A DNA stretch of 48,316 bases from Phaeobacter sp. B1627 (GTDB lineage Bacteria; Pseudomonadota; Alphaproteobacteria; Rhodobacterales; Rhodobacteraceae), in the NCBI RefSeq assembly GCF_006265095.1, contig NZ_VCNK01000036.1, forward strand, positions 1 to 48,316, read 5' to 3'. The notes below the pieces were generated by a model that saw only the letters and a program-made list of their open reading frames with translations, was not told where the DNA came from and did no database searches. The translations under genes were made by a program, and so were the position numbers. Shown piece by piece: positions 17,688-26,410 of this stretch; the first letter of the stretch is position 1, and each line of letters opens with the position of its first letter.

Positions 17688-18854
17688 TCACCGCAGCTCC
17701 TCTTTGACCAACGAACACCAAAAGCCGACGCCAGCCGGGATACAGGCATCGTTGAAATCATAGTTGGTGTTGTGGTGCTGGCCCGCGGGCCGCATTTCGC
17801 CCATGCCCAAATGCACATAGCAGCCTGGCACTCGGCTGCTGAACTCGGAAAAATCATCGCCCGGCGTGATCGGGTCACGCTCGGTCACCAGCATATCCTG
17901 ACCAAGGCCGTTGATAACCGCACGACGGGCGATTTCCGTTGGGGCTCCGGCGTTGATGACTGCGGCGGCTCCGCGCGCATACACCACGTCGCACTCCACT
18001 CTGCCAGCCGCCGCGATCCCATTCGCAATCCGCGCGATCGCTGCTTCGATCTGATCGCGAACGTCCGGGTCGTAGCAACGCGCCGTGCCGCCGATTTCAA
18101 CATCATCCGGGATGACATTCAGCGCCGCGAAATTGCCGGCCCGCAACGCACATGCGGACACCACTGCCGGTTTAAGCGGGTTCAGCTCGCGTGCAACAAT
18201 ACTGTTCAGTTGCGCCAAAAACAGGCCCGCCGCCGTCATCGGTTCACGCCCTTCCTGCGGCTTGGCTCCGTGGGTGCCTTCGCCCTTGAACGTGACGCGC
18301 CACCGATCCGAACACGCCAGTTGAGGACCTTTTACCGCCGCGACCTGCCCCAATTCCATGCCTGGCGCATTATGAAGCCCGTAAGCTGCATCAACCGGAA
18401 ACTCAGCAAGAAGCCCGTCCTCGATCATTTTCGCAGCACCGCCAAGGCCCTCTTCGGCAGGTTGAAAAATGAAATGCACAGTGCCTGAGAAATCCTCATG
18501 CACCAGCTGTTCTGCAGCCCCCAAAAGCATGGTGGTGTGGCCATCATGTCCGCAGGCATGCATCCGGCCGGTGGTTTTGGATGCATAGGGCAGCCCGGTG
18601 GTTTCAGTCATCGCCAGAGCGTCCATATCCGCCCGCAGCAGGATCGCCCGGTTTCCGCTGCCTTTGCGCAACGTTCCGACCACACCGGTGCCCCCAAACC
18701 CGCGCGTCACCTCAATACCCGCCGCCGCAAGCCGGGTTGCTACGATTTCCGAGGTCCGATGTTCTTCAAAGCCGATTTCAGGATGTTCGTGCAGATCCCG
18801 TCGCAGCGCGACGAGCTCTCTCAGCGTCTTCGGGTCCATCTGCTGCATATTCAT
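17688..18854 (-). CDS. M20D family amidohydrolase (hippurate/IAA-amino-acid hydrolase type)
   Basis: 388 residues from the ATG at 18854; an in-frame extension further upstream is low-complexity and overlaps the divergent gene, so I reject it. Motifs: RRDLHEHPEIGFEEH, LLRADMDAL, MHACGHDGHT, FQPAEEGLGGA, GTHGAKPQEG, and C-terminal DDFSEFSSRVPG. These are the metal and catalytic sites of N-acyl-amino-acid/hippurate hydrolases. It is transcribed against the surrounding operon, diverging from the phosphoribosyltransferase gene across a 74-bp gap. It may deacylate an intermediate or a related amide nutrient. Confidence 0.9.
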   Translation of the reverse strand: MNMQQMDPKTLRELVALRRDLHEHPEIGFEEHRTSEIVATRLAAAGIEVTRGFGGTGVVGTLRKGSGNRAILLRADMDALAMTETTGLPYASKTTGRMHACGHDGHTTMLLGAAEQLVHEDFSGTVHFIFQPAEEGLGGAAKMIEDGLLAEFPVDAAYGLHNAPGMELGQVAAVKGPQLACSDRWRVTFKGEGTHGAKPQEGREPMTAAGLFLAQLNSIVARELNPLKPAVVSACALRAGNFAALNVIPDDVEIGGTARCYDPDVRDQIEAAIARIANGIAAAGRVECDVVYARGAAAVINAGAPTEIARRAVINGLGQDMLVTERDPITPGDDFSEFSSRVPGCYVHLGMGEMRPAGQHHNTNYDFNDACIPAGVGFWCSLVKEELR

Positions 18855-18928
18855 CAACCCCGAGCCTATCTCTTTGATTTTGTCGGCAATATACCTCAGT
18901 AAGAAATTCGAGAACAAGGGGTAAGCAC

Positions 18929-19576
18929 GTGCGACTTGATGTCTGGCAGGACCTTCATGATGATCTCCGACCCGGGGTACAGGACGACGGCGAGACCTTT
19001 GCCGCAGAGCTGGGGCGTCAACAGCTCCTGCTGCCGATCCGGACCCTGCCAAATGGCACCAATGGCGTGGCGTCCCTCATCCTGAACCAGGCCAGTTTCA
19101 GCGTCCTGGACGCGATTGCCGATCATGTGGCGGCCCGGCTTCGCCCTCATGCGCCCGACGTCATCGTGGCAATGCCAACCCTCGGCTTGCCCCTCGGCGA
19201 AGCACTTGCGCGGCGTCTGGGTCACAAGCGCATGGTTCCACTCAGCACCTCGCGCAAATTCTGGTATGAGGATGCGCTTTCCACCCCGATTACCTCGATC
19301 ACCACTCCCGATCAGGGAAAGCATCTGTACATGGATCCCCGCATGGTGCCGCTGCTGCAGGGGGCGCGTGTTGCGGTGGTTGACGATGTGCTGTCCAGCG
19401 GCAAGAGCATGAGCGCGGCGCTCACCCTCATGGCAAAGGCAGGCATCGCTGCGGATGTGATCGGATGCGCCATGCTGCAGGGTGAGGCATGGCGCGGCGT
19501 GGTGGGGCGGACGCCCGTCTGCCATGCCATTCATACACCGATCCTGACGCAGGAAAAAACCGGGTGGCGCCAATGA
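18929..19576 (+). CDS. Type I phosphoribosyltransferase
   Basis: 215 residues. The PRPP-binding loop is clear: VAVVDDVLSSGKSMSAAL (~144-161). VIVAMPTLGLPLGEALA (~77-93) forms the phosphate loop of adenine/orotate-type enzymes. The start is GTG at 18929 with AAGGGG upstream. It overlaps the deaminase gene by ATGA. The family converts a base plus PRPP to the nucleotide; next to an adenine-deaminase-like gene a purine base is the likely substrate, competing with deamination. Confidence 0.82.
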   Translation: MRLDVWQDLHDDLRPGVQDDGETFAAELGRQQLLLPIRTLPNGTNGVASLILNQASFSVLDAIADHVAARLRPHAPDVIVAMPTLGLPLGEALARRLGHKRMVPLSTSRKFWYEDALSTPITSITTPDQGKHLYMDPRMVPLLQGARVAVVDDVLSSGKSMSAALTLMAKAGIAADVIGCAMLQGEAWRGVVGRTPVCHAIHTPILTQEKTGWRQ

Positions 19577-21423
19577 GCGACGCTGAACTCTCCCCGCAAT
19601 ATGAGGCCGATCTGCGTCGGGATCTCATCGAAGTGGCCCTCGGCAAGCGCGCTGCAGACACATTGCTGCAGCTGGACAGATTGCTGGACACCGGCACTGC
19701 GCTCTGGCGGGAAGATGTGGACATCGCCATGTACCGGGGTCGCGTCGCCTATGTCGGCCCCCGCGGAAGCTATATCGGCAAGGCCAATGAGGTGGTTGCG
19801 CGCCCGGGCCTGTCTGCGGTGCCTGGATTGGGAGAAGTCCACAAACACATCGAATCCAGCCATGTCACCCCGGAATATGAGGCACGGCTGGTGTTGCCGC
19901 ACGGCAATACATGGACCTGCGAGGCAAGCCATGAGTTCTCCAATGTTGTTCCCGAAAAAACATTGGATTTTTGGGAAGCTGCGCGCAAAGCAGGCTCGCC
20001 TCTCAAGATTTTTCCCCTCCCGGGCTCGGCCGTCCCGCCGACGGCCTGGGAGCACGGGGCCCATTTGGATGGCGTGAACCAGTCACAATTCCTGTCACAA
20101 TCTCCGTGGGTTGTCGGCCTGGACGAAGTCATGGATTGGCCCGCAGTCAAAGGCCGCGACAATCCCGCCCACGACCGGCTCTGGTCCATGATCATTGCGA
20201 CCTGGACAGCACGCGCCGTTGTCGAAGGCCATGCGGCTGGCATTCGGGATCTTCCCAATATCAACGGATTTGCGGCCTCCGGCATTGCTTCGGATCACGA
20301 GGCCTGGACCGCAGAAGAGGCGTTTGACAAATTGCAGTCGGGCCTCTTTGTCGAAATCCGTATCCACACAGGCGAGGAGATCATCAAGGGCCTGCTGGAC
20401 CGCGGCCTGAAAGACTGGTCTCAGGTCGCTCTGGCGACAGATGACCGCCCCGCCTCCGAAGTTTTTGCGACAGGTGCAACAGACCAAAACGTCCGCATGG
20501 CGATCAACGCCGGTCTGCCGCCGGAAATCGCCGTCCAACTGGTCACGATCAACCCAGCCCGCCACATGCGCTTGACCCCATGGGTCGGCTCGGTGAGCCC
20601 TGGGCGTTTTGCCGACCTGGTGCTGCTGTCAGATCTCGAAACGTTTGAGATTGATCAGGTCTGGGCCGATGGTCGGCAGGTTTCACAAGGCCCGGACTAT
20701 ATTGCCGATGTGCCCCATGTCGCCTGGCCGGACTGGGCCACGCGCAGCATCCATATCGGCCGGGACCTGACAGCTGACGATTTCGCGATCAAGGCGGCGC
20801 CCGGCCGCGAGACCATGCAGGCCGCTGTCTTGCGCCCTTTTCACTGGGCAGACGATTTCCTGACGTTTGAGATGCCGGTCCGCAACGGCGCGGTGCAGCG
20901 AGATACAGACAGAAACCTGACGAAATTCGCGATCATTGATCGCTACAGCGGCCAGGCCTCGGTCTCAAGAATGTTCTGGCTCGGCTGCGGGCCCCGCGAT
21001 GTTAACACCGCCCTGTGTTGTTCGATGGCGCATGACAAACACAATGTCTGGTGCGTCGGGTCATCGGATGAGGCAATGGCATTGGCGGTGAATACCCTTG
21101 CGGCAATGGGCGGCGGCTGGGTTCTGGTCCACAAGGGAGAAGTGGTGGCCAAAGTCCGGTACGAAGTTGCAGGCCTGATGACCGCACGCCCTGCAGAACA
21201 ACTGGATGCCGAAATGCAGGCGCTCTATGCGGCTGGCGAAAAGGTAGATTGGATGTTTGAGCCGAGCTTTCACCCGCGCTGGGCCCCTGGATTTCCCGAA
21301 CGTCTGGCCTTTGCAACGCTGACCTGTTCGCCCTGGCGTTGGAATTTGGTTGCCCCGTCTCTGCATGCGCCAGACGGGTTGGTTCAGGTTCAAACGGGCG
21401 AAGCGCACCCTGTGGTCTGGTGA
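19573..21423 (+). CDS. ade: Adenine deaminase-like amidohydrolase
   Basis: 616 residues, close to the usual ~600 of Ade. The metal site reads PGLGEVHKHIESSHVTP; canonical Ade has PGFIDGHVHIESS, so the HxH and ESS are kept but the preceding Asp is Glu. EGHAAGI, the IHTGEE and ATDDRPASE segments (metal Asp) follow, and the C-terminal domain has the Ade-specific MAHDKHNVWCVG and NTLAAMGGGWVLV motifs. The reaction would be adenine to hypoxanthine plus ammonia. The ATG at 19573 overlaps the phosphoribosyltransferase stop. Altered residues around the metal site leave room for a related aminopurine substrate. Confidence 0.82.
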   Translation: MSDAELSPQYEADLRRDLIEVALGKRAADTLLQLDRLLDTGTALWREDVDIAMYRGRVAYVGPRGSYIGKANEVVARPGLSAVPGLGEVHKHIESSHVTPEYEARLVLPHGNTWTCEASHEFSNVVPEKTLDFWEAARKAGSPLKIFPLPGSAVPPTAWEHGAHLDGVNQSQFLSQSPWVVGLDEVMDWPAVKGRDNPAHDRLWSMIIATWTARAVVEGHAAGIRDLPNINGFAASGIASDHEAWTAEEAFDKLQSGLFVEIRIHTGEEIIKGLLDRGLKDWSQVALATDDRPASEVFATGATDQNVRMAINAGLPPEIAVQLVTINPARHMRLTPWVGSVSPGRFADLVLLSDLETFEIDQVWADGRQVSQGPDYIADVPHVAWPDWATRSIHIGRDLTADDFAIKAAPGRETMQAAVLRPFHWADDFLTFEMPVRNGAVQRDTDRNLTKFAIIDRYSGQASVSRMFWLGCGPRDVNTALCCSMAHDKHNVWCVGSSDEAMALAVNTLAAMGGGWVLVHKGEVVAKVRYEVAGLMTARPAEQLDAEMQALYAAGEKVDWMFEPSFHPRWAPGFPERLAFATLTCSPWRWNLVAPSLHAPDGLVQVQTGEAHPVVW

Positions 21424-21558
21424 TCACGTCGTGCCGTTCAGAAAAAGCGGCGCGGCGACGCGCGTCAGGCTCGGCCCTTGTGATTTGGGGGCCGCCGCGT
21501 GGAGACAACCGGCACGCGCTTGGTGCTATCTTGATGCGAAATGGGAACTTGCTTTGAT

Positions 21559-23025
21559 CTACCGCATGACAAATGGGTCGGGGATTGGGGCGTCGCTGGT
21601 CCGCAGCCAAACCGCCTTGACCTTGGTGTAATCTAGCGCGGCCTCGATGCCCCCTTCACGGCCGTGCCCCGACAACCCATGCCCGCCAAAAGGCGCGATC
21701 GGGCTGACCGCCCGGTATGTGTTGACCCAGACGATGCCAACGCGAAGTCCACGTATCATGCGATGCGCCCTGGTCAAATCCTTGGTAAAGACGCCCGACG
21801 CGAGACCATACGCAGTGTCATTGGCGAGCTGCAGGGCTTCGGCTTCGGTGTCAAAACCGAGCACCGACAAGACAGGACCAAAGAACTCAGTCGTCAAACA
21901 AGGCGCAGTCGGCGCGTCAGAGCAATCAAGGATTGTCGGCGGGAAATAGTGCCCTGCACGGTCAATCGCCGCGCCGCCGGTGATCACCCTGGCGCCCGCG
22001 TCCTGCGAGGCTTTGACAAGATCAACCGCGGTCTTCAGCTGGGCCTCGGTGCACAGCGGGCCGACCTCTGTCGACATGTCATCGGGGGCGCCGATCACGA
22101 TCGCTTCGGCCTTCTCTTTCAAACGTGCAAGGAAAGCAGCCTTGATTTTGTTAGAGACGATCAATCGTGAACCGGCGACGCAGCTTTGCCCGGTCGCGGC
22201 GAAAATGCCCGAGATCTGGGCATTTACCGCGCTTTCGATATCAGCGTCCTCGAACACGATGAACGGCGACTTGCCACCCAGCTCAAGGGATGTGGAGGCC
22301 AGGTTTTCCGCCGAATTCCGGACGATCTGCCGGGCGGTATCAGGGCCACCCGTAAAAGCCACATGATCCACTTTCGGATGCGCGGTCAGCACCGCGCCGC
22401 AGTCCGCGCCAAACCCCGTGATAACGTTCAAAACGCCGGGCGGAAAACCTGCCTGATCGAATATGCGCGCAAATTCCAGCATCGGTGCCGGCCCTTCTTC
22501 TGACGCTTTGAGTACGACAGTACAACCTGCGGCCAGGGCCGGTCCAATTTTGACCGCCGACAGAAACAGTTGCGAATTCCATGGCACAATCGCGGCGACA
22601 ACACCAATGGGCTCACGGCGTAGCCAGACCTCCATATCAGGCTTGTCAATGGGCAGATGCGACCCTTCGATCTTGTCGGCGAGCCCCGCATAGTAACGGT
22701 AGTACTCCGCCACATACGCGATCTGGGCGGCGGTTTCGCGGATGATCTTGCCGGTATCGCGGGTCTCGAGCCTGGCCAGGGCCGGGGCATTTTGCGCGAT
22801 CAGGTCAGCCAAACGGTACAGTAATTTGCCCCGCGCAGAGGCCGTCAGACCGGCCCATTCAGGATCAAGAAACGCGTCTTGGGCCGCTTTGACCGCGGCA
22901 TTGACATCCTCGGCCCGCGCCTCGGGCATCATCGCCCAGACTTCTCCAGTCGCGGGATCGCGGCTTTGGAATCGGGCGCTTCCGTCCGTGAAGGCCCCGC
23001 CGATGTATTGCTGAAACTGCTGCAT
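21559..23025 (-). CDS. NAD(P)-dependent aldehyde dehydrogenase
   Basis: 488 residues, full length for the family. Catalytic Glu lies in LELGGKSP (~253) and the nucleophile Cys in ATGQSCVAGSR; the oxyanion Asn is in VPWNSQLF and the cofactor motif is FTGGPDTARQI. It is the last gene of the minus-strand monooxygenase operon, 9 bp after the luciferase-like monooxygenase. In a trigonelline- or homarine-type pathway the aldehyde released by ring opening must be oxidised to the acid, and this enzyme would do so (compare TgnC). This role is inferred from the neighbours. Confidence 0.92.
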   Translation of the reverse strand: MQQFQQYIGGAFTDGSARFQSRDPATGEVWAMMPEARAEDVNAAVKAAQDAFLDPEWAGLTASARGKLLYRLADLIAQNAPALARLETRDTGKIIRETAAQIAYVAEYYRYYAGLADKIEGSHLPIDKPDMEVWLRREPIGVVAAIVPWNSQLFLSAVKIGPALAAGCTVVLKASEEGPAPMLEFARIFDQAGFPPGVLNVITGFGADCGAVLTAHPKVDHVAFTGGPDTARQIVRNSAENLASTSLELGGKSPFIVFEDADIESAVNAQISGIFAATGQSCVAGSRLIVSNKIKAAFLARLKEKAEAIVIGAPDDMSTEVGPLCTEAQLKTAVDLVKASQDAGARVITGGAAIDRAGHYFPPTILDCSDAPTAPCLTTEFFGPVLSVLGFDTEAEALQLANDTAYGLASGVFTKDLTRAHRMIRGLRVGIVWVNTYRAVSPIAPFGGHGLSGHGREGGIEAALDYTKVKAVWLRTSDAPIPDPFVMR

Positions 23026-23034
23026 GGATTTTCC

Positions 23035-24072
23035 TTATGCGAAGGCTGGCATGACATCGTTGATGAACCGCTCAAGAGAGGCTTTCTTGCGCTCAAAGCT
23101 CATCCCGCTGTCGATCCAGAACGAATATTCGTCATACCCAAGATCCGCATAGCCCCTGATCCGGGAAATCGCCTGTTCAGGCGTGGCAATCACGTTGTCG
23201 CGCAGCATGGCCTCGGGTGAATAGAAGGGGTGCGCGGCGATCTCATCCTCTGTCAGTTCGGCAATCAATCCTTGTGATACGGGCCGTTCGTTTTTGAACC
23301 ATGCGCCGAAATAGCAGTAGAAGCGATTGATTTCTTCCGCCGCGCGCCGGGCGTCTTCGGCATCCGTCGCGATATAGGTGTGGTTCAGCAGCATGATCTC
23401 AGGGCGCGCGCTATCGGGGAATTTGGCGCAGGCGGCCTTGAACGTCTCCATCAGGTTTATGATCTCGGCATCCCCCTGCCAAAGGGGGGTCACCTGCACA
23501 TGACAGCCGTTCGCAACGGCAAATTCATGGCTGTTGGGATCACGTGCCGCAACCCAGATGGGCGGGCCGTTTTCTTGCCGTGGTTTGGGGGAGGACGTGG
23601 TCGCCGGAAAGGAATGATACGTGCCTTCCTGCGCGTAATCCCCTTTCCAAAGGCCCTGCACAGCGGGGATCAATTCGCGCATGCGCTGGCCTGCCTCCCA
23701 GGCGTCCATCCCCGGCATCATGCGCTCGTACTCATAGCTATAGGCACCGCGCGCAATCCCGAGATCAAGACGCCCGTCTACAATCATATCCGTCATTGCC
23801 GCTTCACCGGCCAATCGAATCGGGTGCCAGAAGGGGGCAATGATTGTGCCGGTCCCAAGGCGCACATTTCGGGTATGGCGTGCCAGATCGACAAGGTTCA
23901 AAAAGGGGTTCGGAGCGATGGTGAAATTCATACCGTGATGCTCGCCTGTCCAGATTGCGTGCATTCCGCCTTCGTCTGCGATCTTCGCGAGGGCAATGAA
24001 TTCATCATAGAGACCGCGCTGGTCCTGCTCGGCAGAGGTCCGCTCCATATGGACAAAAAGTGAAAAGCGCAT
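23035..24072 (-). CDS. Luciferase-like (LLM class) flavin-dependent monooxygenase, oxygenase component
   Basis: 345 residues with the bacterial-luciferase/alkanal-monooxygenase fold: MRFSLFVHMER start, HAIWTGEHHGMNF, LGTGTIIAPFWHPIRLAGEAAM, DMIVDGRLDLGIARGAY and PIWVAARDPNSHEFA are conserved family blocks. Such enzymes use reduced flavin delivered by a separate reductase, encoded directly upstream here. A strong ribosome site (GGGGGAGACAC) precedes the ATG. In the trigonelline (TgnB) and pyridine systems an LLM enzyme opens the pyridine ring; the whole operon here supports the same kind of chemistry. The substrate is not proven. Confidence 0.88.
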   Translation of the reverse strand: MRFSLFVHMERTSAEQDQRGLYDEFIALAKIADEGGMHAIWTGEHHGMNFTIAPNPFLNLVDLARHTRNVRLGTGTIIAPFWHPIRLAGEAAMTDMIVDGRLDLGIARGAYSYEYERMMPGMDAWEAGQRMRELIPAVQGLWKGDYAQEGTYHSFPATTSSPKPRQENGPPIWVAARDPNSHEFAVANGCHVQVTPLWQGDAEIINLMETFKAACAKFPDSARPEIMLLNHTYIATDAEDARRAAEEINRFYCYFGAWFKNERPVSQGLIAELTEDEIAAHPFYSPEAMLRDNVIATPEQAISRIRGYADLGYDEYSFWIDSGMSFERKKASLERFINDVMPAFA

Positions 24073-24082
24073 GTGTCTCCCC

Positions 24083-24991
24083 CTATGCGATCACGCGGAC
24101 GTCGCCGCTGTTTTGATTTCCGTAGTAGATGCCAAAGCGGCCAGTGGCGGCCTCCCGGCCCAAGCGTTCCAACATGGCAAGATTTGCCGGATCCGAGACA
24201 TCATCCAAAGCGGCCGAGGTCAGCGGGACAAAGACGCCCTGGCGCGGGGTGCCCTGTGCAGCAGAGCATAGAAATGCGATATTTTGGCGTTTGCGCCCGG
24301 TGTCTTCAAAAATTGAATAGATGAAGCCCGGCTTCCCCGTGAGGCCCGCTGCATCGATCAGGCTTTGCACTGCAGCAGTAGTGCCCTCGCCGCCGACACT
24401 CGTTTCCGGCAACGCCATTCCACCGTTGCCATCATCGATCAGCAGTACGCTGCCATTCCGCTCGATCACCGCAGAGGCGACCAGATTGCCGTTTTGAGCC
24501 AAAGCCTCGGCCGTCATGGCGGGGGTAACATATGCGCCGCGCGCGTATCCCAGACCGGGGGTCGCGGTTTGCGCAAATGCCACTACAGTGCCGATCAAAA
24601 TGACGTGGTCGCCCGCATCGACCGTTTTGTGCATTGCACAATCAAACCACGCAGACACCCCAGCGATAATCGGCGATCCGTGCGGACCTGTTTTCCAGTC
24701 GACCGTGGCAAATCGGTCCTCGGCCGGACGTGCGAACCTGTTGGATACCTCTATCTGCGTTTCGGCCAGAATATTCACTGCAAACCCGGCCGCAGATGTC
24801 AAAGCATTGTAGTTCCTTGAGGTCTTGGCCAAACAAACCAACACCATCGGCGGTTCAAGTGAGACCGACGTAAATGAGTTCGCAGTAAAGCCGATCGGCT
24901 CGCCGCTGTTGCCATATGCGGTCACAACGGTCACGCCCGTCAAGAAACTGCCGAAAGCGCTGCGCAGGGCGCGGGGATCAAGCGCTGTCAT
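24083..24991 (-). CDS. Flavin reductase with C-terminal Nudix-like domain
   Basis: 302 residues. The N-terminal half (~1-160) is a flavin-reductase (FMN-binding split barrel) domain: FGSFLTGVTVVTA, GFTANSFTSVSLEPPMVLVC, FAVNILAE and DHVILIGTV. The C-terminal half (~169-265) resembles a Nudix fold (SAVIERNGSVLLIDDGNGG, MALPETSVGGEGTTAAVQSL, DAAGL), but the catalytic RExxEE is replaced by QSLIDA, so hydrolase activity is unlikely. It should supply reduced flavin to the LLM monooxygenase, with the extra domain perhaps sensing substrate or partner. Its ATG overlaps the stop of the hydrolase upstream in the operon (ATGA). Confidence 0.85.
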   Translation of the reverse strand: MTALDPRALRSAFGSFLTGVTVVTAYGNSGEPIGFTANSFTSVSLEPPMVLVCLAKTSRNYNALTSAAGFAVNILAETQIEVSNRFARPAEDRFATVDWKTGPHGSPIIAGVSAWFDCAMHKTVDAGDHVILIGTVVAFAQTATPGLGYARGAYVTPAMTAEALAQNGNLVASAVIERNGSVLLIDDGNGGMALPETSVGGEGTTAAVQSLIDAAGLTGKPGFIYSIFEDTGRKRQNIAFLCSAAQGTPRQGVFVPLTSAALDDVSDPANLAMLERLGREAATGRFGIYYGNQNSGDVRVIA

Positions 24992-25800
24992 GGCAGCTCC
25001 CTCATCGGATTGGGCCTCGTCAACCAGGCGATCAGATGCGTGTTCGTGATGGTTGGCGCGGTCAATGTCATCATGTGGCGGTGTCCCTCCACGATAATGG
25101 CCTGGCCATCGGACGCAGCAGCGGCCATGGCGCGGGACATGGCCGGGGTTGAGTTAGGGTCATCGCTTCCTGTGAGCGCGACAAAAGGGCATTGGATTTG
25201 GGAATACTGTGACGCATAGGTCATATCGCCCCGGGCGAAGGCCCCATAGGCCGTTGCGTACCCCTCCGGATCAACCTCACTTAGCCACTGGGCCACCTGA
25301 TCGCGCGCGGCGATTTCAGAGGCGCTGTTACCAAACCAGCGTGCCAAGGGCGCTTGCGGATCGAACCTGCCGACCTGGATCTGATCTGCCCTATCTATAA
25401 CCGCATCACGCGCCGCTGCATCCCGGCGAAAGACCCCGTTGATGAGGCAAACGCGCGTGGTCAACTGAGGGTGGTCCACCGCGAACCCGCCGGCGATCAA
25501 CGCGCCCATGGAATGGCCTGCGATGCTGACGGGCCCGAGGCCCAAAGCCAGCACAACCTCATGACACCAAGCGACAAAGGCGCGCAAATCGCTACCAGGA
25601 GAAAGTGGGCTGCTCCCGCCGTGGCCCGGCATATCCACCGCTATGACCCGGTGCGTCCTGCTGAGCGCCTCGATCTGCGGCCCCCAGGCAGCCGATTGCA
25701 TCCCGACACCGTGAATTAAGACAACCGGCGCGCCAGCCCCCTGATCGCGCAGGGCAACGCTATTCCCCGATTTAGATAGACGCAGGGTTGTCAACGTCAT
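24988..25800 (-). CDS. Alpha/beta hydrolase
   Basis: 270 residues from the ATG at 25800, which has AAGGA at 8-nt spacing; a TTG two codons earlier is less likely. The triad is visible: nucleophile Ser in AGHSMG, Asp in TGSDDPNSTP, and His in EGHRHMMTL; the oxyanion loop is LIHGVGMQSAAW. It overlaps the DUF1185 gene upstream by about 29 bp and the flavin reductase downstream by 4 bp. By analogy with TgnD it would hydrolyse the N-formyl or enamide product after ring cleavage. Generic hydrolases of this fold are many, so the substrate is inferred from the operon. Confidence 0.88.
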   Translation of the reverse strand: MTLTTLRLSKSGNSVALRDQGAGAPVVLIHGVGMQSAAWGPQIEALSRTHRVIAVDMPGHGGSSPLSPGSDLRAFVAWCHEVVLALGLGPVSIAGHSMGALIAGGFAVDHPQLTTRVCLINGVFRRDAAARDAVIDRADQIQVGRFDPQAPLARWFGNSASEIAARDQVAQWLSEVDPEGYATAYGAFARGDMTYASQYSQIQCPFVALTGSDDPNSTPAMSRAMAAAASDGQAIIVEGHRHMMTLTAPTITNTHLIAWLTRPNPMRELP

Positions 25801-26374
25801 GTCCAAGTTCCTTCAGGTCCTGATAGCGATCGCCGATCCGGTGGTGTGGGCGCCCGCCGATGGACGCACCCAAGGCGATCAAAATTTCGTCGCTGGCAGG
25901 CGCATCCGCCACGGCGGTTTGGATCGTCAGGTAATGTGAGCGCCGCCCACCATCGTTTTTATCCATCAAAGGGATCATCAGCGGAGCATTCGCAGGCCCG
26001 CGTGTGTTGCAGAAGGACAGATAGGACTTTGCGCCGACTGCATTGCGATAGTGGTTGCCGAAATGGAGAGTGTGGATCAGCGCCGAGGCATGCTCCACCT
26101 CGCCATTGAGACCAACGATCCCTGCTTTGCCGTAGCCTTCGACCTGATCGCCGCCGCCGGCGGCATCCAGGATCATCCCCGTCAGCAAAGACCCAAGGCC
26201 AGAAGCGCAATCCCGGATTTCGGGCGACAGATCTTCGACAAACCCGCGGCCCGCCCAGGGGTTCCGGATCACTGCGATCGCCGCGATCATTTTCAAAGGT
26301 TTTTCGGCAGGCTTGCCACCTTCAATCAAGGTGGTTTCGACGTGCAGCAGTGTTTTTCTGATTTCAGCGGGCAT
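25772..26374 (-). CDS. Amino acid synthesis (DUF1185) family protein
   Basis: 200 residues matching the small DUF1185/AA_synth family: EIRKTLLHVETTLIEGGKP, PLKMIAAIAVIRNPWAGRGFVEDL, VEGYGKAGIVGLNGEVEHAS, LHFGNHYR, KSYLSFCNTRG and the GGRPHHRIGDRYQDL C-terminus. The family's function is not established, despite its name; members recur in operons with LLM monooxygenases and flavin reductases. It is the first gene of the minus-strand operon, diverging from the GntR regulator. Conserved His, Asp and Glu residues suggest an enzyme, possibly an isomerase or hydrolase acting on the ring-opened intermediate. That last point is inference. Confidence 0.85.
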   Translation of the reverse strand: MPAEIRKTLLHVETTLIEGGKPAEKPLKMIAAIAVIRNPWAGRGFVEDLSPEIRDCASGLGSLLTGMILDAAGGGDQVEGYGKAGIVGLNGEVEHASALIHTLHFGNHYRNAVGAKSYLSFCNTRGPANAPLMIPLMDKNDGGRRSHYLTIQTAVADAPASDEILIALGASIGGRPHHRIGDRYQDLKELGHDVDNPASI

Positions 26375-26410
26375 GGACCATCTTTCATAGCGCCTGTAAC
26401 TTCACCACAA

